A stretch of DNA of 24,434 nucleotides. Source: an uncultured Verrucomicrobia subdivision 3 bacterium. GTDB taxonomy: Bacteria; Verrucomicrobiota; Verrucomicrobiae; Limisphaerales; UBA11358. Each line of letters starts with the position of its first letter. Positions within the stretch are counted from its first letter, which is position 1. Location: assembly GCA_903921455.1 (NCBI GenBank), contig CAIXPZ010000125.1, forward strand, positions 1-24,434. Reading direction: 5' to 3'. The notes under the pieces were generated by a model. That model saw only the letters and a program-made list of their open reading frames with translations. It was not told the origin of the DNA and ran no database searches. This document shows, one piece after another, positions 1-10,089 of the stretch. The translations under genes were made by a program, and so were the position numbers.

Positions 1-1008
<1,008 letters not shown>

Positions 1009-1884
1009 TCAACCGAGGGCCATCTGGGCCGTGGTGATCTCCAACAATTCCTTCGTGATGTTCGCCTGGCGCAGCTTGTTGTATTCCAGCGTCAGGTCCT
1101 TGATGATCTGCTTGGCGTTGTCGGTCGCGTTCTTCATCGCAACCATGCGGGCGCTCTGTTCACTCGCCTTTGTTTCCAAAAGGATTTGATGCATCTGGAA
1201 ATTCAGGCTGTGCGGGAGCAGCGCGCCGAGCACCGTCTCTTCGTCGGGCTCAAAATCGAACACGTCGGTCGCCGTCGAAACCAGCTCCTGCCTGGGCGCA
1301 TTGACGCCGGCGGTCGCGCCGGAAACCCTGCCCATCGGCAGAAACGCCACCGTTGACGGCTGCTGCAAAAGCGTGTTGACAAAACGCGGAAACAGCAGAT
1401 CCACCGCGTCCACTTCGCCCTTCAAAAACAATTGCTGGACGAACTTTGAGATCGCGCGGCCTTCTTCAAAGGTGGGTGTATCCTTGTAGGTGAACTCCGC
1501 CGCCAGCGTGCGCCTGGTGCGGGCGACGAACTGCGCGGCCTTTTTGCCGGCGGTGATAAACACCGTGGTGCTCTTGTCGAACTTGGACGCTTCGCGGAAA
1601 AGATTGCTGTTCAAGCCGCCGCACAGGCCGCGGTCCGAGCTGACGAGGATCACCGCGCGCTTGGCCACCGGACGCGTCTGCAAGAGCGGATGATCAAAGC
1701 CGACCGTGCGGGTCGCCGCCTCGGCCATGATTTCGTTCAACAACTGCGCGTAAGGACGGCCGACCAGCGCCGCCTGCTGCGCCTTGCGCATCTTGGCCGC
1801 GGCCACCATCTGCATCGCCTTGGTGATCTGGGCGGTGTTCTTGACCGACTTGATGCGCCGGCGTATGTCGCGTGTGCTGGGCAT
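1009..1884 (-). CDS. atpG: F1Fo ATP synthase subunit gamma
   Basis: This is the central rotor shaft of the F1 sector, which couples c-ring rotation to conformational change in the alpha/beta hexamer. The product has 291 residues, normal for the family. The N-terminal coiled-coil helix (MPSTRDIRRRIKSVKNTAQI, then TKAMQMVAAAKM) and the C-terminal helix (NKLRQANITKELLEI) are the two conserved ends that form the shaft; the Rossmann-like middle contains SSDRGLCGGLN. It starts with ATG at 1884, 9 nt after the atpA stop, so it is co-transcribed and probably translationally coupled. Nothing is unusual in the sequence. Confidence 0.98.
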   Translation of the reverse strand: MPSTRDIRRRIKSVKNTAQITKAMQMVAAAKMRKAQQAALVGRPYAQLLNEIMAEAATRTVGFDHPLLQTRPVAKRAVILVSSDRGLCGGLNSNLFREASKFDKSTTVFITAGKKAAQFVARTRRTLAAEFTYKDTPTFEEGRAISKFVQQLFLKGEVDAVDLLFPRFVNTLLQQPSTVAFLPMGRVSGATAGVNAPRQELVSTATDVFDFEPDEETVLGALLPHSLNFQMHQILLETKASEQSARMVAMKNATDNAKQIIKDLTLEYNKLRQANITKELLEITTAQMALG

Positions 1885-1893
1885 GAAAACTTA

Positions 1894-3426
<1,533 letters not shown>

Positions 3427-3447
3427 AAAGTCCGATTAAAAATTCGG

Positions 3448-3840
3448 TTAAAAACTTTGCTCTAATTTTTCCAAACGGGTCTTCACACTGCCGTCATAAA
3501 GGTCGCTACCGACTTGAATCCGCAGGCCGCCGATCAATTTCGGGTTGATGACAAAATTGACTTCCAAACCGGCGCCATAGACTTTTTCCAGGTTCGCCTT
3601 GATCTCCGCCATCAGGGCCGGTGACGTTTCCACGGCGTTCTCAATCTTGGCGGTGCGCTTGGCGAGGTCGAGCTTCACCAGGTTGTGCAGCCGGGAAAGG
3701 ATCTCAACGTAACCGCGCGGCTTTTTCGCCATGATCAAACTCACGGCGGTGCGCACGCGCTGCTCGTCGAGCAAACCGCCGACCTGGCAACTGCGGAACA
3801 GTTGCCGGGCGTCGCGTTGGGCTTGTTTGGAAATCTTCAT
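3448..3840 (-). CDS. atpH: F1Fo ATP synthase subunit delta, short form
   Basis: This is the peripheral-stalk subunit that ties the top of the alpha/beta hexamer to subunit b. Identification rests on position between atpF and atpA and on the conserved C-terminal signature INPKLIGGLRIQVGSDLYDG followed by SVKTRLEKL. The protein has only 130 residues; delta/OSCP subunits usually have about 175-185. The C-terminal half looks complete. The N-terminal six-helix domain appears to keep a first helix (KQAQRDARQLF) and the last helices (about residues 25-75) but to lack roughly 45 residues between them. The ATG at 3840 is the first start after atpF, and no longer in-frame start was found between the genes. 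Whether the short form is lineage-typical cannot be judged from one sequence. Confidence 0.93.
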   Translation of the reverse strand: MKISKQAQRDARQLFRSCQVGGLLDEQRVRTAVSLIMAKKPRGYVEILSRLHNLVKLDLAKRTAKIENAVETSPALMAEIKANLEKVYGAGLEVNFVINPKLIGGLRIQVGSDLYDGSVKTRLEKLEQSF

Positions 3841-3888
3841 TCCGATTTTTCAGCAGCAACAGCCCGGGCCGTCGCCGCCAATTTCATT

Positions 3889-4377
3889 TTACGCGGCGAG
3901 TTGTTTCTCGGTTTCCTTCGCCAGCCGGGTCTGATCCTCGGCGGTAAGAATCTTGCCGGTGACGGTCGAGGTGGTTTGCACCACCAGGCGACCCACTTCG
4001 CGCTTCAGCTCGGCGAGCATCTTCGCATAGTCCTGCGCCGCGGCTTCGCGAGCCTTGGCGATGATCTGCTCGGCCGCGGCGATCGCCTTCTGCGTCTCCG
4101 CCTCACTCACGCGGATGGCGGCGTTGCGGGCGTCCTCGATCAACCTGGCCGCATGGTCGCCGGCCTCGGCCAGCACGCGCTTGCGTTCGGCTTCGGTTTC
4201 AGCCAACTGCACCTTGATTTTCTCGGCGTTGGCCATGCCTTCGGCGATTTTTGCCTTGCGCGTTTCGAGCATGGTGAAAACCGGCTTGTAGGCCAGCTTC
4301 CACAACACGAACATCACGAAGGAGAAGCTGATCAACTGCGCGATCAACTCCGGCCATTTGATGCCAAGAGCTTCCAT
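3889..4377 (-). CDS. atpF: F1Fo ATP synthase subunit b
   Basis: This is the peripheral-stalk stator subunit. Its 162 residues contain one N-terminal membrane helix (about 10-28, within LIAQLISFSFVMFVLWKLAY). A long charged, alanine-rich helix follows (about 35-160), predicted to dimerise as a right-handed coiled coil and to bind delta at its C-terminus. The length is normal (about 155-170). ATG at 4377 lies 6 nt after the atpE stop, so translation is probably coupled to atpE. Only one b-type gene is seen here, so the stalk would be a b2 homodimer unless a b' gene exists elsewhere. Confidence 0.97.
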   Translation of the reverse strand: MEALGIKWPELIAQLISFSFVMFVLWKLAYKPVFTMLETRKAKIAEGMANAEKIKVQLAETEAERKRVLAEAGDHAARLIEDARNAAIRVSEAETQKAIAAAEQIIAKAREAAAQDYAKMLAELKREVGRLVVQTTSTVTGKILTAEDQTRLAKETEKQLAA

Positions 4378-4383
4378 AAATAC

Positions 4384-4593
4384 TTATTTGTTGCCGATAA
4401 CGATCCAGGCCAGAATCGCCAACCCTTCGGCGAGCGCCATGCCGATCAACATCGTCGTGAAGACCTTGCCGAACGCACCGGGATTGCGGCCGATGGCCAT
4501 GACACCGCCGGCGGCGGCGATGCCGATACCGATGGCCGCGCCACCGAAAGCCAGACCGATGTGAATATTACCTGTCATTTCTCCGAGCATCAT
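4384..4593 (-). CDS. atpE: F1Fo ATP synthase subunit c (proteolipid)
   Basis: This is the membrane rotor ring subunit. Two membrane helices are visible (about residues 10-33 and 45-66), joined by the polar loop RNPGA (R36-N37-P38) that contacts gamma/epsilon. The ion-carrying carboxylate is E56 in MALAEGLAIL. The helix-1 glutamine and the Ser/Thr after the glutamate that mark Na+-binding rings are absent (isoleucine and glycine here), so proton coupling is inferred. The start is uncertain: ATG at 4593 gives 69 residues, whereas ATG at 4578 gives 64 (MTGNIHIG) but has a GGAG only about 3 nt upstream. A 73-nt gap separates it from atpB. Confidence 0.97.
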   Translation of the reverse strand: MMLGEMTGNIHIGLAFGGAAIGIGIAAAGGVMAIGRNPGAFGKVFTTMLIGMALAEGLAILAWIVIGNK

Positions 4594-4666
4594 ATGTTTT
4601 ATCTTTTATGGTTTCAGTTTCTAGCAACCGTTCGCCGAAAGGTCTCCCGGTTACAAATTCAATAAA

Positions 4667-5611
4667 TCAATGGCCGTGTTCCTCATCCGCATGCGTGCAC
4701 AGCGTGCCCACAAAGGCAACCACCAGCATCGTGAACACAAATGCCTGCAATAGGCAGACCACTACTTCAAAAAAGTATCCGGGGATGGAGACGAGCACGG
4801 CGAACCACACCGGTTTTTGTGACAACGCCATTGTCAACATCGTTTCGCCGCCAAAAATATTTCCGTAAAGGCGCAACGCCAACGCCACTGGCCGGATGAA
4901 CAAAATCGAAAAGGTTTCCATGACGCCGATGAAGATGAATAATAGCAGCAACAGCGGATACAGCCACTTGTTCGTGTCCACCTTCACGCCGAAAACGTGT
5001 TTCACCAAGCCCAGCGGGCCATTGTATTTGACTGCCCAATAAAGGCCCATCACAAAGAAGATTCCCGCCATCGCCACCGTCAGATTTGCGTCGGTTGTCG
5101 GCGGACGGAAGAACGGCTTGGTCACATGCTCAATCGCAAACGGCAGCGAACTGGTTTTATCCGGATGCCCCATACCGATGCTACCTACGCCCGGCAACAA
5201 ATCGGTCAAATTGGAAATAACGATGAAAATGAAGAACGACATCGCAAACGGAAACACCCATTTGACCACTTTCGGCTCCAGCACATTACCCATCAAACCT
5301 TCCCAGCCTTCGATGAGCGCCTCCATCACGTTTTGCCCGCGACCAGGAACCAGGCTTAGCTTCCAAGTCGTGACTCGCACGATTACAATGATCAGTGCCG
5401 CCACGAGCCAGGTGCAAACCATTGAGTTCGACACCGGCAACGGCCCGATGTGAAAAAGTGTCTGAGCGACTTGCGAAACCAGCGGCGCAGCGGATTCGAC
5501 GGCCGCCTTTTCAACCGCCGTCGGGACCGCCCCGGTTTCGGCCTGCAGATTCAACACGAATCCAGCCGCCAGAATGGCCCAGACAAAAATAGTTTTTCCA
5601 ATACGGTTCAC
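4667..5611 (-). CDS. atpB: F1Fo ATP synthase subunit a
   Basis: This is the stator channel subunit of Fo, which provides the two half-channels for protons. It has 314 residues starting at GTG 5611, longer than E. coli AtpB (271). The extra length is an N-terminal signal-peptide-like segment (MNRIGKTIFVWAILAAGFVL, then NLQAETG) followed by a periplasmic stretch to about residue 62. Several membrane helices follow. The essential arginine is R247 in ALALRLYGNIFGGE, with N251 and E256 as family neighbours. It is the first gene of the operon in this window; no atpI-like gene lies between it and gluQ. No good SD precedes the GTG. Confidence 0.97.
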   Translation of the reverse strand: MNRIGKTIFVWAILAAGFVLNLQAETGAVPTAVEKAAVESAAPLVSQVAQTLFHIGPLPVSNSMVCTWLVAALIIVIVRVTTWKLSLVPGRGQNVMEALIEGWEGLMGNVLEPKVVKWVFPFAMSFFIFIVISNLTDLLPGVGSIGMGHPDKTSSLPFAIEHVTKPFFRPPTTDANLTVAMAGIFFVMGLYWAVKYNGPLGLVKHVFGVKVDTNKWLYPLLLLLFIFIGVMETFSILFIRPVALALRLYGNIFGGETMLTMALSQKPVWFAVLVSIPGYFFEVVVCLLQAFVFTMLVVAFVGTLCTHADEEHGH

Positions 5612-5734
5612 GAGAAATGATTTCTGACAACAAAATACCTTCCGATGAAAACGGTCCAGCGTCAGAGCCGCAAAATCTGCCTTGTCGTGAAATTTTTCAC
5701 AAGCCTTTTTTATAAATATTTTAGTTCAGAACAG
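5612..5734 (-). promoter_or_regulatory. Gap upstream of the atp operon with a small inverted repeat
   Basis: This 123-nt gap separates the gluQ stop from the atpB start, both on the minus strand, so any promoter dedicated to the ATP synthase operon should lie here or inside gluQ. It is AT-rich near 5700-5730 and contains an inverted repeat with 6-bp arms (GTGAAA/TTTCAC) at 5687-5700. I could not pick a convincing -35/-10 pair. The repeat could be an operator or a weak RNA hairpin; neither is shown. Confidence 0.3.
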
Positions 5735-6598
5735 CTAATCCAACGCAGCCCAGCCAGAACGGAGTTCGCCTGGGGAAATTCCGCGCGCGCGCAAGGTTCG
5801 CAGGCTCAAAGCGTCGTGCCGTTTGGCCAGCCGCTCCCCCTTCGCATCCAACATCAGCGCGCAATGATAAAAATCCGGCACCCGCAAGCCCAAGGCCCGA
5901 TACAGCAGGATTTGCCGGGCGGTGCTGACCAGCAGATCGGCGCCGCGCACCACCTCGGAAATCCGCAGCGCGGCGTCATCCACGACACAGGATAATTGAT
6001 AGGCCGGCACACCGTCGCCACGCCACACGACGAAGTCGCCAAAGTCCTGGCCGGCTTTGAAATGTTGCGCCCCCAGATTGCCATCCGCAAAGGAAATGGT
6101 CTCGCCATCAGGAACCCGGAAGCGCCAGGCAAACTTAGTCTTTTCAATTTCAGAGTGGACACGGTTCCGGCAGGTTCCGGGATAAATCACTTCATCATCC
6201 GCCGCATGCGGCGCCGTCACCGCCTGCTGGATGTCCTTGCGTGAACAGGTGCAGGGGTAAATAAAACCGTCGGCTTGCAGCTGCGCCAAGGCCGCGCGAT
6301 AGCATTTCATCCGCTCGCTCTGGTTGTAAGGCGCAAACGGCCCGCCGATATCCGGGCCTTCGCTCCATTCGAAACCGAACCAGCGCAAGTCCTCGATCAT
6401 CGCTTCCACAAATTCCATTTTGTACCGCGTGGAATCCAGATCGTCATTCCGCAAAATCAAAATGCCCCCAAACGCCCTCGCGCGCATTTGCGCCGCCCAG
6501 AAAGTCCGCGCGTGACCGAGGTGCAGTAACCCCGTCGGCGACGGCGCGAGCCGGCCCCGGTATTGATCCTGTCTGTCAGCGGGCGTTGGCGGATTCAC
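5735..6598 (-). CDS. gluQ: Glutamyl-queuosine tRNA(Asp) synthetase (GluQ-RS)
   Basis: A truncated GluRS paralogue that activates glutamate and attaches it to queuosine in the anticodon of tRNA(Asp). The class I catalytic core is present: LAPSPTG, the HIGH-type HLGH (residues 26-29 from the GTG start) and the KMSKS-type loop RLAKR (about 256-260). The zinc ligands C116, C118, Y139 and C143 match the CxC...Y...C pattern of GluQ. There is no anticodon-binding domain, as expected at 287 residues. The frame stays open to a TTG at 6688, but GTG at 6598 fits the family N-terminus better. The usual RIEDLD motif reads RNDDLD here, replacing a conserved glutamate by aspartate at about residue 52. It is divergent from the arabinofuranosidase gene. 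Confidence 0.93.
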   Translation of the reverse strand: MNPPTPADRQDQYRGRLAPSPTGLLHLGHARTFWAAQMRARAFGGILILRNDDLDSTRYKMEFVEAMIEDLRWFGFEWSEGPDIGGPFAPYNQSERMKCYRAALAQLQADGFIYPCTCSRKDIQQAVTAPHAADDEVIYPGTCRNRVHSEIEKTKFAWRFRVPDGETISFADGNLGAQHFKAGQDFGDFVVWRGDGVPAYQLSCVVDDAALRISEVVRGADLLVSTARQILLYRALGLRVPDFYHCALMLDAKGERLAKRHDALSLRTLRARGISPGELRSGWAALD

Positions 6599-6698
6599 AG
6601 GCGGATTAAACCAACGAAGCGGGCGGGAACAAAGTTTCTTTTCCGGCAGCGCCAAAATTGGAGGTGGACATTTGCCGCCGAATTTCAATAATTAATTT

Positions 6699-8765
6699 AT
6701 GAACCTAATTAAATCCGCTACGCGGCACCGTTTCCCGTGCCCGTCCGTCTTTATTTCCGTGATCATGCTGGTCGCCGTCGCCGCGCTCGCCCAGCCCGTC
6801 GTGCAGATCCAGGCCGACAAGGTCGTCGCCAAGATGCCGCCGACGTTTTACGGGCTGATGACGGAGGAGATCAATTATTCCTACGAAGGCGGCCTGTATG
6901 GCGAACTGATCCGCAACCGCGCTTTCAAGGCGGATGCCATCGCTGAGATCATCAAGCCGGCCGATTACGATCCGGCCACCTATTATCCCGCGAAGTTTCC
7001 CGCCAATGTGTCACCGAAATTCTGGAGCCCGGTCGGCAACGCCGTCCTTTCGCTCGACACCAACACGCCTTTGAACGCGGCGCTCAATGTGAGCCTGAAA
7101 CTCGACGTCTCCGCGGCGGCCAAATCCTCGCCGGCGGGCGTCGCCAATGCCGGCTATTGGGGCATTCCCGTGCGCCCGAACACCACGTATCAAGTTTCGT
7201 TCTTCGCCAAGGCGACGGCCGGCTTCAACGGCCCGCTCACGGTGAGCATTGAAAGCGCGGACGGCAAAACGGTTTTTGCCCGCGCCGAAATCTCCGGCAT
7301 CACCGGCGACTGGAAGCAATTCACCGCCACCCTCACCACGAAACATTCCAAAACATCCAAGGAAAATGTCTTCAAGCTCACCACGAGCGCTCCCGGCACC
7401 CTTTGGCTGCAGCAGGTTTCCCTGTTTCCGCCCACCTACAAGAATCGCCCGAACGGCGACCGCGTGGATCTTTCCCAAATCCTCGCCGAAGCGGGGCCGA
7501 AGTTCCTGCGCTTCCCCGGCGGCAATTATGTCGAAGGCGATTACTTCAATCGCCGGTTCGATTGGAAGCGCATGATCGGCCCGACCGACCAGCGGCCCGG
7601 CCATCCGAGTTGCTGGGGCTACTGGTCGACCGATGGTTTTGGTCTGCCGGAATTTCTCGGCTGGTGCCAGGACTTGAACATGGAGCCGGTGCTCGCGGTC
7701 TTCGCCGGTTACACTTTGAAGCACGACTACGTGCCCGCCGGACCGCAGCTGGAGCCTTATGTGCAGGAGGCTTTGGAAGAGATCGAATACGTCACCGGCG
7801 ATGCCTCGACCCAATGGGGCGCGCAACGCGTCAAGGACGGTTATCCCGAGCCCTTCAAGCTGCATTACGTCGAGATCGGCAACGAAGACTGGTTCGACAA
7901 GTCCGGCAGTTACGATGGACGGTTCGCGCAATTCTACGACGCCATCAAGGCCAAGTATCCGCAACTCCAACTCATCTCCACCGCCGATGTGAAAAGCCGC
8001 ACCGCGGACTTGAACGACGAACATTACTATCGTTCCGAGGAGGAAATGGAGTCGCAATCCTTCATGTATGATTCGCGCGACCGCGCGGTGAAGACGAAAA
8101 TCTTCGTCGGCGAATGGGCCACCCGCGTCGGTTCGCCGACCCCGAACCTCGCCGGCGCACTCGGCGACGCCGCGTGGATGTGCTGCATGGAACGGAATGC
8201 GGACATCGTCCTCATGCACTGTTACGCGCCCTTGTTCGTCAATGTCAGCGACCTCGGAGCCGGACGATCCATGCAATGGAAATCCGATCTCATCGGCTAT
8301 GACGTGTTGAACAGCTACGGTTCGCCTTCCTATTACGCGCAGAAGCTGTTCAGCCAGCATCAAGGCGATGAAGTGCTGGCCACGGCCGCGCAAAACCTGC
8401 CCACGTATCAGTGGCGGCAGACCGGCAAAAAGAAAAACGGCGTGGAACCGCCGGCCGCCCTCCGCGAAGTGAAATCCCTCTTCTACTCGGCCACGCGCGA
8501 CAGCGCCACCGGCAAGATCATCGTCAAACTGGTCAATCGCGCCGACGCCCCGCAGACGGTGAAGGTCGCCATCAGCGGCGTCTCCGGCATCGCCGCCAAA
8601 GGCACGGTCACCGTGCTCAAGGGCGCCAACCGCGACGCCACCAACTCCCTCACCGAACCGAAGAAAGTCGTGCCCGTGACCGAAACCGTGAAGGGCTTGG
8701 GCCCGGACTTCACCCGCACGCTGCCCCCCTGCTCCATCACCATCCTGGAGTTACAGGCCAGATAG
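6699..8765 (+). CDS. Secreted alpha-L-arabinofuranosidase, family GH51
   Basis: This enzyme releases terminal L-arabinofuranose from arabinan, arabinoxylan or pectin side chains. The 688-residue product starts with a signal peptide (hydrophobic core about 15-30, likely cleavage after ALA), so it acts outside the cytoplasm. An N-terminal GH51 segment (FYGLMTEEINYSYEGGLYGE) is followed by an inserted carbohydrate-binding-like beta domain (about 145-250). The catalytic (beta/alpha)8 domain begins near FLRFPGGNYVEGD. The acid/base glutamate is E396 in EIGNED and the nucleophile is E472 in FVGEWA. A C-terminal beta domain ends the protein. ATG at 6699 has no SD. Substrate specificity is inferred from the family; the nearby rhamnose genes suggest pectin. 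Confidence 0.93.
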   Translation: MNLIKSATRHRFPCPSVFISVIMLVAVAALAQPVVQIQADKVVAKMPPTFYGLMTEEINYSYEGGLYGELIRNRAFKADAIAEIIKPADYDPATYYPAKFPANVSPKFWSPVGNAVLSLDTNTPLNAALNVSLKLDVSAAAKSSPAGVANAGYWGIPVRPNTTYQVSFFAKATAGFNGPLTVSIESADGKTVFARAEISGITGDWKQFTATLTTKHSKTSKENVFKLTTSAPGTLWLQQVSLFPPTYKNRPNGDRVDLSQILAEAGPKFLRFPGGNYVEGDYFNRRFDWKRMIGPTDQRPGHPSCWGYWSTDGFGLPEFLGWCQDLNMEPVLAVFAGYTLKHDYVPAGPQLEPYVQEALEEIEYVTGDASTQWGAQRVKDGYPEPFKLHYVEIGNEDWFDKSGSYDGRFAQFYDAIKAKYPQLQLISTADVKSRTADLNDEHYYRSEEEMESQSFMYDSRDRAVKTKIFVGEWATRVGSPTPNLAGALGDAAWMCCMERNADIVLMHCYAPLFVNVSDLGAGRSMQWKSDLIGYDVLNSYGSPSYYAQKLFSQHQGDEVLATAAQNLPTYQWRQTGKKKNGVEPPAALREVKSLFYSATRDSATGKIIVKLVNRADAPQTVKVAISGVSGIAAKGTVTVLKGANRDATNSLTEPKKVVPVTETVKGLGPDFTRTLPPCSITILELQAR

Positions 8766-8785
8766 TTTCCCTGCCAACCCTAAAA

Positions 8786-9634
8786 CTAAAGGACGCCCTT
8801 TGTCCGCGTCAGCCACTCGTTCAGACCGGGTAGCGGCGCGGACAAAGCTTTTTGGACCTTCGCAATATTGAAGGAAGTGTCCAGCGCGCGCGGCGGACCG
8901 GGGAAATCGCGGGAGGAACCCGACTCAATCTTCGCCGTCACCTCCGGCCAATACTTGACCAGCAGTTCCCCGATCTGCCAGCGCGACAATTTATCGGCGC
9001 CGGCCACGTGATAGATTCCGGTGCAGGATTTCTGAGCCAGCTCCCAGACCGCCCGGGCCGTTTCCGCCGCCGGAATGGGGCAGCGGAATTCGTCCGTGAA
9101 CAGTTTCATCCCCTGCCCCGCCTGTTGCAAAGACCGGCGCAACTGTTCATTGAACGAACGCTGGCCCGAAGGCGACGTGCCGCCGTTGATGGAGGTGCGA
9201 ATGACGAGATGGCGCGGGTTCTGCAAAACCAACTGCTCCGCCGCCACTTTTGTCTCGCCGTAAAAGTGCAAGGGATTCGGCGCATCCGTCTCGGTGTAAT
9301 CCCCCTTGCGCCCGTCGAAAATCAGGTCGGTGGAAAAAAACACGAACGCGCGGTCGGCCGCCAGTTCCGCAAGCCGGCGGGTGACCTCCACATTCACGCG
9401 CTGCGCGAGCCCGGGATCTTTTTGCGCGTCCCCCACATTGGTGACAGCCGCGCAATGGATGATGAGCTGCGGCTGGTCCTGGGCAAACTCGCGTTCGACC
9501 GCGGCGAAGTCCAGCAGATCGAAGTCCGCCCGCGTCAAAGCCCGGACGCGCCAGGGCACAGCCAGACGCGGCGCGGTCTGGACGAGATAATTGCCAATCA
9601 AACCGTTGCTGCCGGTGATCCAAGCGGTGTTCAT
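8786..9634 (-). CDS. RmlD-like SDR family sugar-nucleotide reductase
   Basis: An extended-SDR protein of the RmlD (dTDP-4-dehydrorhamnose reductase) superfamily. Visible features are the NAD(P)-binding loop GSNGLIG (residues 8-14), the HCAAVTNV segment, the catalytic triad S/T of FFSTDLIFDG (about 101-102), and Y125-K129 in HFYGETK. The C-terminal substrate domain contains YHVAGADKLSRWQIGELL. Its 282 residues are normal. ATG at 9634 sits close to the Rossmann loop and was preferred to an in-frame GTG at 9643; neither has an SD. No rmlA, rmlB or rmlC neighbour is present, so a role in dTDP-rhamnose synthesis is uncertain. It converges on the arabinofuranosidase gene with only 20 nt between the stops. 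Confidence 0.85.
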   Translation of the reverse strand: MNTAWITGSNGLIGNYLVQTAPRLAVPWRVRALTRADFDLLDFAAVEREFAQDQPQLIIHCAAVTNVGDAQKDPGLAQRVNVEVTRRLAELAADRAFVFFSTDLIFDGRKGDYTETDAPNPLHFYGETKVAAEQLVLQNPRHLVIRTSINGGTSPSGQRSFNEQLRRSLQQAGQGMKLFTDEFRCPIPAAETARAVWELAQKSCTGIYHVAGADKLSRWQIGELLVKYWPEVTAKIESGSSRDFPGPPRALDTSFNIAKVQKALSAPLPGLNEWLTRTKGVL

Positions 9635-9698
9635 GCGGGCCACAGGTTAAAGGGGAGACGAGCAAAGCTAAAGTTCTTTGCCAACGACAAAACAACCC

Positions 9699-9716
9699 GG
9701 CAAATCCCGTCGCGGG
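9699..9716 (+). repeat. 18-bp direct repeat, copy 1
   Basis: The sequence GGCAAATCCCGTCGCGGG occurs here and again, identically, at 9888-9905. It contains a small internal palindrome (CCCG-TCG-CGGG). The two copies flank the inverted-repeat element at 9743-9850, about 27 and 38 bp outside its arms. They may be a duplication made at insertion or a dispersed repeat in its own right. Confidence 0.8.
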
Positions 9717-9742
9717 CAGGGTCACAGGCGCGGGAACGGTGA

Positions 9743-9850
9743 CTCCTTCTCCTTGGGGAGAAGGTTGGGATGAGGGAGGTCAATCCCGCTCACTTCATTA
9801 TTGGTCAGATTGACCGCCCTCACCTGAATCCTCTCCCCCAGGAGAGGACT
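9743..9850. repeat. Long imperfect inverted repeat (REP/MITE-like)
   Basis: The left arm, 9743-9785, runs from CTCCTTCTCCTTGGGGAGAA to GAGGGAGGTCAATC. The right arm, 9808-9850, starts GATTGACCGCCCTCACC and ends in the matching C/T-rich block. By eye about 34 of the first 41 positions pair, around a 22-nt spacer. Each arm also has its own inner hairpin (CTCCTTGGGGAG and its counterpart). The arms resemble the CCCTCACC...CTCTCCC intergenic repeats seen in many bacteria. It has no coding capacity. Confidence 0.75.
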
Positions 9851-9887
9851 TTACGTTTCACGTTTCCTGGCATTTTAAAGTTGTCAG

Positions 9888-9905
9888 GGCAAATCCCGTC
9901 GCGGG
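9888..9905 (+). repeat. 18-bp direct repeat, copy 2
   Basis: Identical to 9699-9716. This copy joins directly to the decayed fibronectin-III coding remnant that begins at about 9906, so it may mark the breakpoint where the rest of that gene was lost. Confidence 0.8.
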
Positions 9906-10000
9906 TATCCGGAACGACGTATTCGGTGCAAGTGCGCGCCCAGGGCGGGAACAGTCAGTTCAGTGATTGGAGCCTGCCGATCACGATCATGTGCACCTGA
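9906..10000 (+). pseudogene. 3' remnant of a fibronectin type III domain gene
   Basis: In the frame ending at TGA 9998-10000 the translation reads SGTTYSVQVRAQGG, then NSQFSDWSLPITIMCT. This is the end of a fibronectin-III fold: the G.TYSVQVRA F strand followed by the YSDWS-type G strand. Short secreted or cytoplasmic FnIII-ended proteins of this kind are common in Verrucomicrobiota, to my recollection. The frame remains open to 9770, but upstream of about 9906 it runs through repeat DNA and no longer resembles protein. A strong terminator follows, supporting a former gene end. No start, RBS or upstream domain is left. Confidence 0.65.
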
Positions 10001-10005
10001 AAGAC

Positions 10006-10040
10006 GAGGTGCGGCATTTCAAGATTGAGATGTGGCATTT
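10006..10040 (+). repeat. 21-bp tandem near-repeat
   Basis: GAGGTGCGGCATTT at 10006-10019 is repeated as GAGATGTGGCATTT at 10027-10040, with two mismatches and a 21-bp period. It lies between the FnIII remnant and its terminator, and its role is unknown. Confidence 0.5.
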
Positions 10041-10047
10041 TTAACAA

Positions 10048-10078
10048 CGCCCGCCCCGGCAACGAGGCGGGCGGTTTT
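10048..10078 (+). terminator. Rho-independent terminator with GCAA tetraloop
   Basis: An 11-bp stem (CGCCCGCCCCG with CGAGGCGGGCG, one C-A mismatch) is closed by a GCAA loop at 10059-10062 and followed by GTTTT. It sits 47 nt after the stop of the FnIII remnant and on the same strand. The apex and loop match those of the terminator after the HU gene. Confidence 0.8.
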
Positions 10079-10089
10079 AGTTGGGGGCC

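Noticed and set aside
7011..8393. Open frame of 460 codons on the minus strand inside the GH51 gene
   Set aside because: Antisense to a gene with clear catalytic motifs; no signal or domain of its own.
9770..9905. Upstream part of the FnIII reading frame as a real gene
   Set aside because: This part of the open frame is made of repeat DNA (inverted-repeat arm and 18-bp repeat); only the end resembles protein.
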